DNA from: Vitrella brassicaformis
Taxonomy: Eukaryota > Sar > Vitrellaceae
DNA: 52,389 nt
Assembly: GCA_001179505.1 (NCBI GenBank)
Contig: CDMY01000430.1
Location: forward strand, 2,782-55,170
Reading direction: 5' to 3'
The position numbers were made by a program, and so were the translations under genes. The notes beneath the pieces were generated by a model, which was not told where the DNA came from, made no database searches, and was given only the letters and a program-made list of their open reading frames with translations. Position 1 is the stretch's first letter, and the number at the start of each line of letters is the position of its first letter. Shown one piece after another: positions 50,393 to 52,389 of this stretch.

Positions 50393-52389
50393 ATGACGAG
50401 CCCCCTGAGCCCCAATCTGGCAGTGCTATGTTGTCTGGGCATCAACTACGTGGTGCTGTTCCTCGTGGGGTCGTTCCGCTTCCTGCGGGTGTACTCGTAT
50501 CGGCTGGGGTGGGGCGTCACCAACACGCTCTTCTCGCTCATCGTCATGATCCTGCTCATGAGGGCTATGGCCTTTGGACTCATGTGCTACCTATACAGGT
50601 GAGTACAGGAGTGAGTTTGGCGTTGGTTTGGAGCATCCATTGTCTGTCTGTCCATTGTGTGTGTGTGTGTGTGTGTGTGTGTGGTTTGCTGGCTTCTCTC
50701 AGGCCGAGTCAGATGAGCACGCACGACACCAACAAGCCGGTGTTTTTCGTCCTGTTCTCGGCGCCCGTGACGCTCACTGACCTGACCTTCATCACCCTGC
50801 TGCTGCAGCTGTGCATTCTCTACTACAGGCAAGCTGCTTGAGGCAGTGGCCAAACCGACCAATGCACGAGGCAGAAATGTATGTGTGTGTGTGTGTGTGT
50901 GTGCAGCTGCCATGACCTGCCCAGCTCGATGGCTCCCTTCGAGAACACCCGTGCGTGGCTCATTCTCACGTTCGTCGCTTTGGGTTTTGCCTACGGGGGC
51001 TGCATCGGCGGCATGTACCTGCTGTTCTGCTGCAACCTGCTCACCGAGAACATGGTCACCCAGGTGCAGAGCGGCAGCAACTTCTTCCTCGTGGCTATCG
51101 CCATCACAAGTACACGTACCATATATTCCATCCACCGCACCAGCACTCGTGTATATGGTATGGTGTGTATCTATCTGTGTTTGGTTTGTGTGGTTTGGTT
51201 CAGCTGTGGGTCTTCTGCACAGCCGTTTTCGGCGTGTAGAGTTCCGCTCAAACGCGGCGCGGCAGAAGCTGAGGAAGGTGGGGGGCGTCACGCTCATTTG
51301 GGCGGCGTCCAGGTGAGCAGGGGGAGGGAGAGAGGGAGGGTCAATGTTTGCACCTTCCTTCATGGTATGAATGGTCAGGCTGGTGTATGGCATTGTGTCG
51401 GTGACCTTTCTGCTGCCGTCGAGGCAGTCGAGCAGCGTCGAGCCGCTCTACAGTGTGCGTGACGTGCAGCCACACAGCACAGCCGCTTCGATATATGTGG
51501 AGGCATTTGTATGTATGGTCTCTCTGTGTGTGTTCAGGATGACTTGCGCTCCCTGATCGGCGTGCTGTCTCTGTTTCTCGTCACCGAGGTGCTGCCTATT
51601 CTCGCCTGCATCGACTGGGCGTTCGTCGGTCAGACCACAACCACACACACACACACACACAGACAGAGAGAGAGAGAGAGAGAGATGCCCACACGGACCG
51701 ACCGGCCCAGCTGAGCGGATGTGGCTGCCTGCAGGTCTGATGGTGGGGATGGACGACAGTGGGTCCACCTACCCCCTGCTGCATCATGCGCAGTACCACC
51801 AAGACCCTGGTCAGTCAGTCAGAATGACACACACACACACAGATGGATGGATGGATGTGTGGATGGCTATATGCAGCTTATCTCCGTTCCGGCGGCAGTG
51901 AGTACTACCCCCCCTCCCCCTACGGCGTACCGCCCGCCACCGCACCTTCAAGGGCACCCACCTCCACGGCACAGCAGCCACGAGGTAGGTACCTAGACAG
52001 ACAGGCGTGCTGTGGCACATTCATTACTCAAAACACATTACTTTTCTCATCTCACAGGATGGGTTCCCACGTCGCCGTCTCAGCGAGCCGTGATGGGCCC
52101 GCCGTCCAACTCGCCCCACTCGACGGCCACTGCCCCCGCTGCCATGGGGGGCCACAGACAACCGCCAGACATCATGCCCACACTCGAGTGGAAGAACGTC
52201 GTCCTCATGGTGGCCAGGCACTGTGCCTCCTCACATCCGGACGGACAATGTTTGTTGTGTGGTTTCGTCATTTAGGAGAGCGAGCCGCTGCAGCAGCCTC
52301 CACCGAAGGTCAAGCCGCTGGCCCTGGGCAAGGTTGGCACCACCGCACACAAGGACACGCACCAACCCCCCCCCCCCACACACACGCTC
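50393..52389 (+). CDS. multi-pass membrane protein, partial, at least nine exons
   Basis: Exons 50393-50598, 50703-50828, 50907-51109, 51204-51312, 51379-51463, 51538-51628, 51735-51809, 51877-51984, then from 52058; a further exon at about 52275-52332 (SEPLQQPPPKVKPLALGK). Hydrophobic segments: LAVLCCLGINYVVLFLVGSF, TLFSLIVMILLMRAMAFGLM, TLTDLTFITLLLQLCILYY, AWLILTFVALGFAYGGCIGG, FFLVAIAIT, and RSLIGVLSLFLVTEVLPILA, so about seven membrane passes, followed by a Pro/Ser/Thr-rich tail that continues past the window. The arrangement recalls seven-pass receptor-like or THH1/TOM1-type proteins, but no diagnostic motif was found. Intron 2 starts with GC (50829) rather than GT. The end of the ninth exon is uncertain. 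Confidence 0.65.
50829..50906 (+). other. GC-AG intron
   Basis: Exon ...CTCTACTACAG is followed by GCAAGC, and the acceptor is the (TG)n-rich ...gtgtgtgcag before CTGCCATGACC. Phase (2) agrees on both sides; reading through instead gives a TGA within a few codons. Confidence 0.65.
51630..51690 (+). repeat. (AC)n and (AG)n microsatellite in an intron
   Basis: Adjacent ACAC and AGAG runs between exons 6 and 7 of the membrane protein gene; another ACAC/ATGG run lies at 51828-51860. Confidence 0.85.

Overview
The window looks like nuclear DNA of a photosynthetic alveolate, most likely a chromerid alga such as Vitrella brassicaformis. This is inferred from several things seen together: GC-rich intron-dense genes whose introns are full of (TG)n, (ATGG)n and (CTGT)n tracts ending in ...gtgtgtgcag; a giant type I modular polyketide synthase; TTTAGGG-class telomere-like repeats; a protein with an apparent two-part plastid leader; and decayed LINE, Ty3/gypsy and Ty1/copia elements. 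I cannot confirm the species without a database search. No CRISPR array, bacterial operon, tRNA or rRNA was found.

Layout. 1-3.4 kb (minus): piece of a modular polyketide synthase reading KR(C-terminal part)-ACP-KS-DH, with no acyltransferase between KS and DH; it runs off the left edge. 4.5-13.4 kb: a repeat-rich zone with three copies of a GC-rich foldback element, a recurring GTTAAC module, a 0.95-kb element with ~240-bp inverted arms, a broken LINE that itself carries an 825-bp insertion, an AT-rich scrap encoding an RPB6-like motif, and a 115-bp tandem repeat array broken by a 300-N gap whose flanks are near-identical. 13.4-17.6 kb: mostly unassigned, with hairpins and an interstitial telomeric repeat. 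17.6-22.7 kb (minus): degenerate chromodomain-bearing Ty3/gypsy polyprotein. 23.8-25.2 kb: spliced gene with an RGG-rich tail.

26.2-33.3 kb is the most distinctive host segment: a secreted alginate lyase gene (minus) carrying an exact 314-bp tandem duplication, an unrecognised open frame, and a complete nine-exon gene for a secreted glycoside hydrolase family 97 enzyme (plus). These could serve breakdown of external polysaccharide.

34.5-36.1 kb (minus) is a remnant of a second LINE type with a restriction-like endonuclease. 38.6-43.7 kb is a delimited LTR retrotransposon (LTRs, primer-binding-like site, polypurine tract, intact Gag, decayed copia-type integrase). The right end is a dense run of spliced plus-strand host genes: a MORN-repeat protein fused to a TGS1-like RNA cap guanine-N2 methyltransferase (13 exons), a KOW-domain protein with a probable plastid leader (6 exons), and a multi-pass membrane protein (at least 9 exons) that continues past the window.

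The best candidates for something new are the MORN-TGS1 fusion, the GH97/alginate lyase neighbourhood, the AT-less KS-DH module, and the AT-rich RPB6-like fragment.
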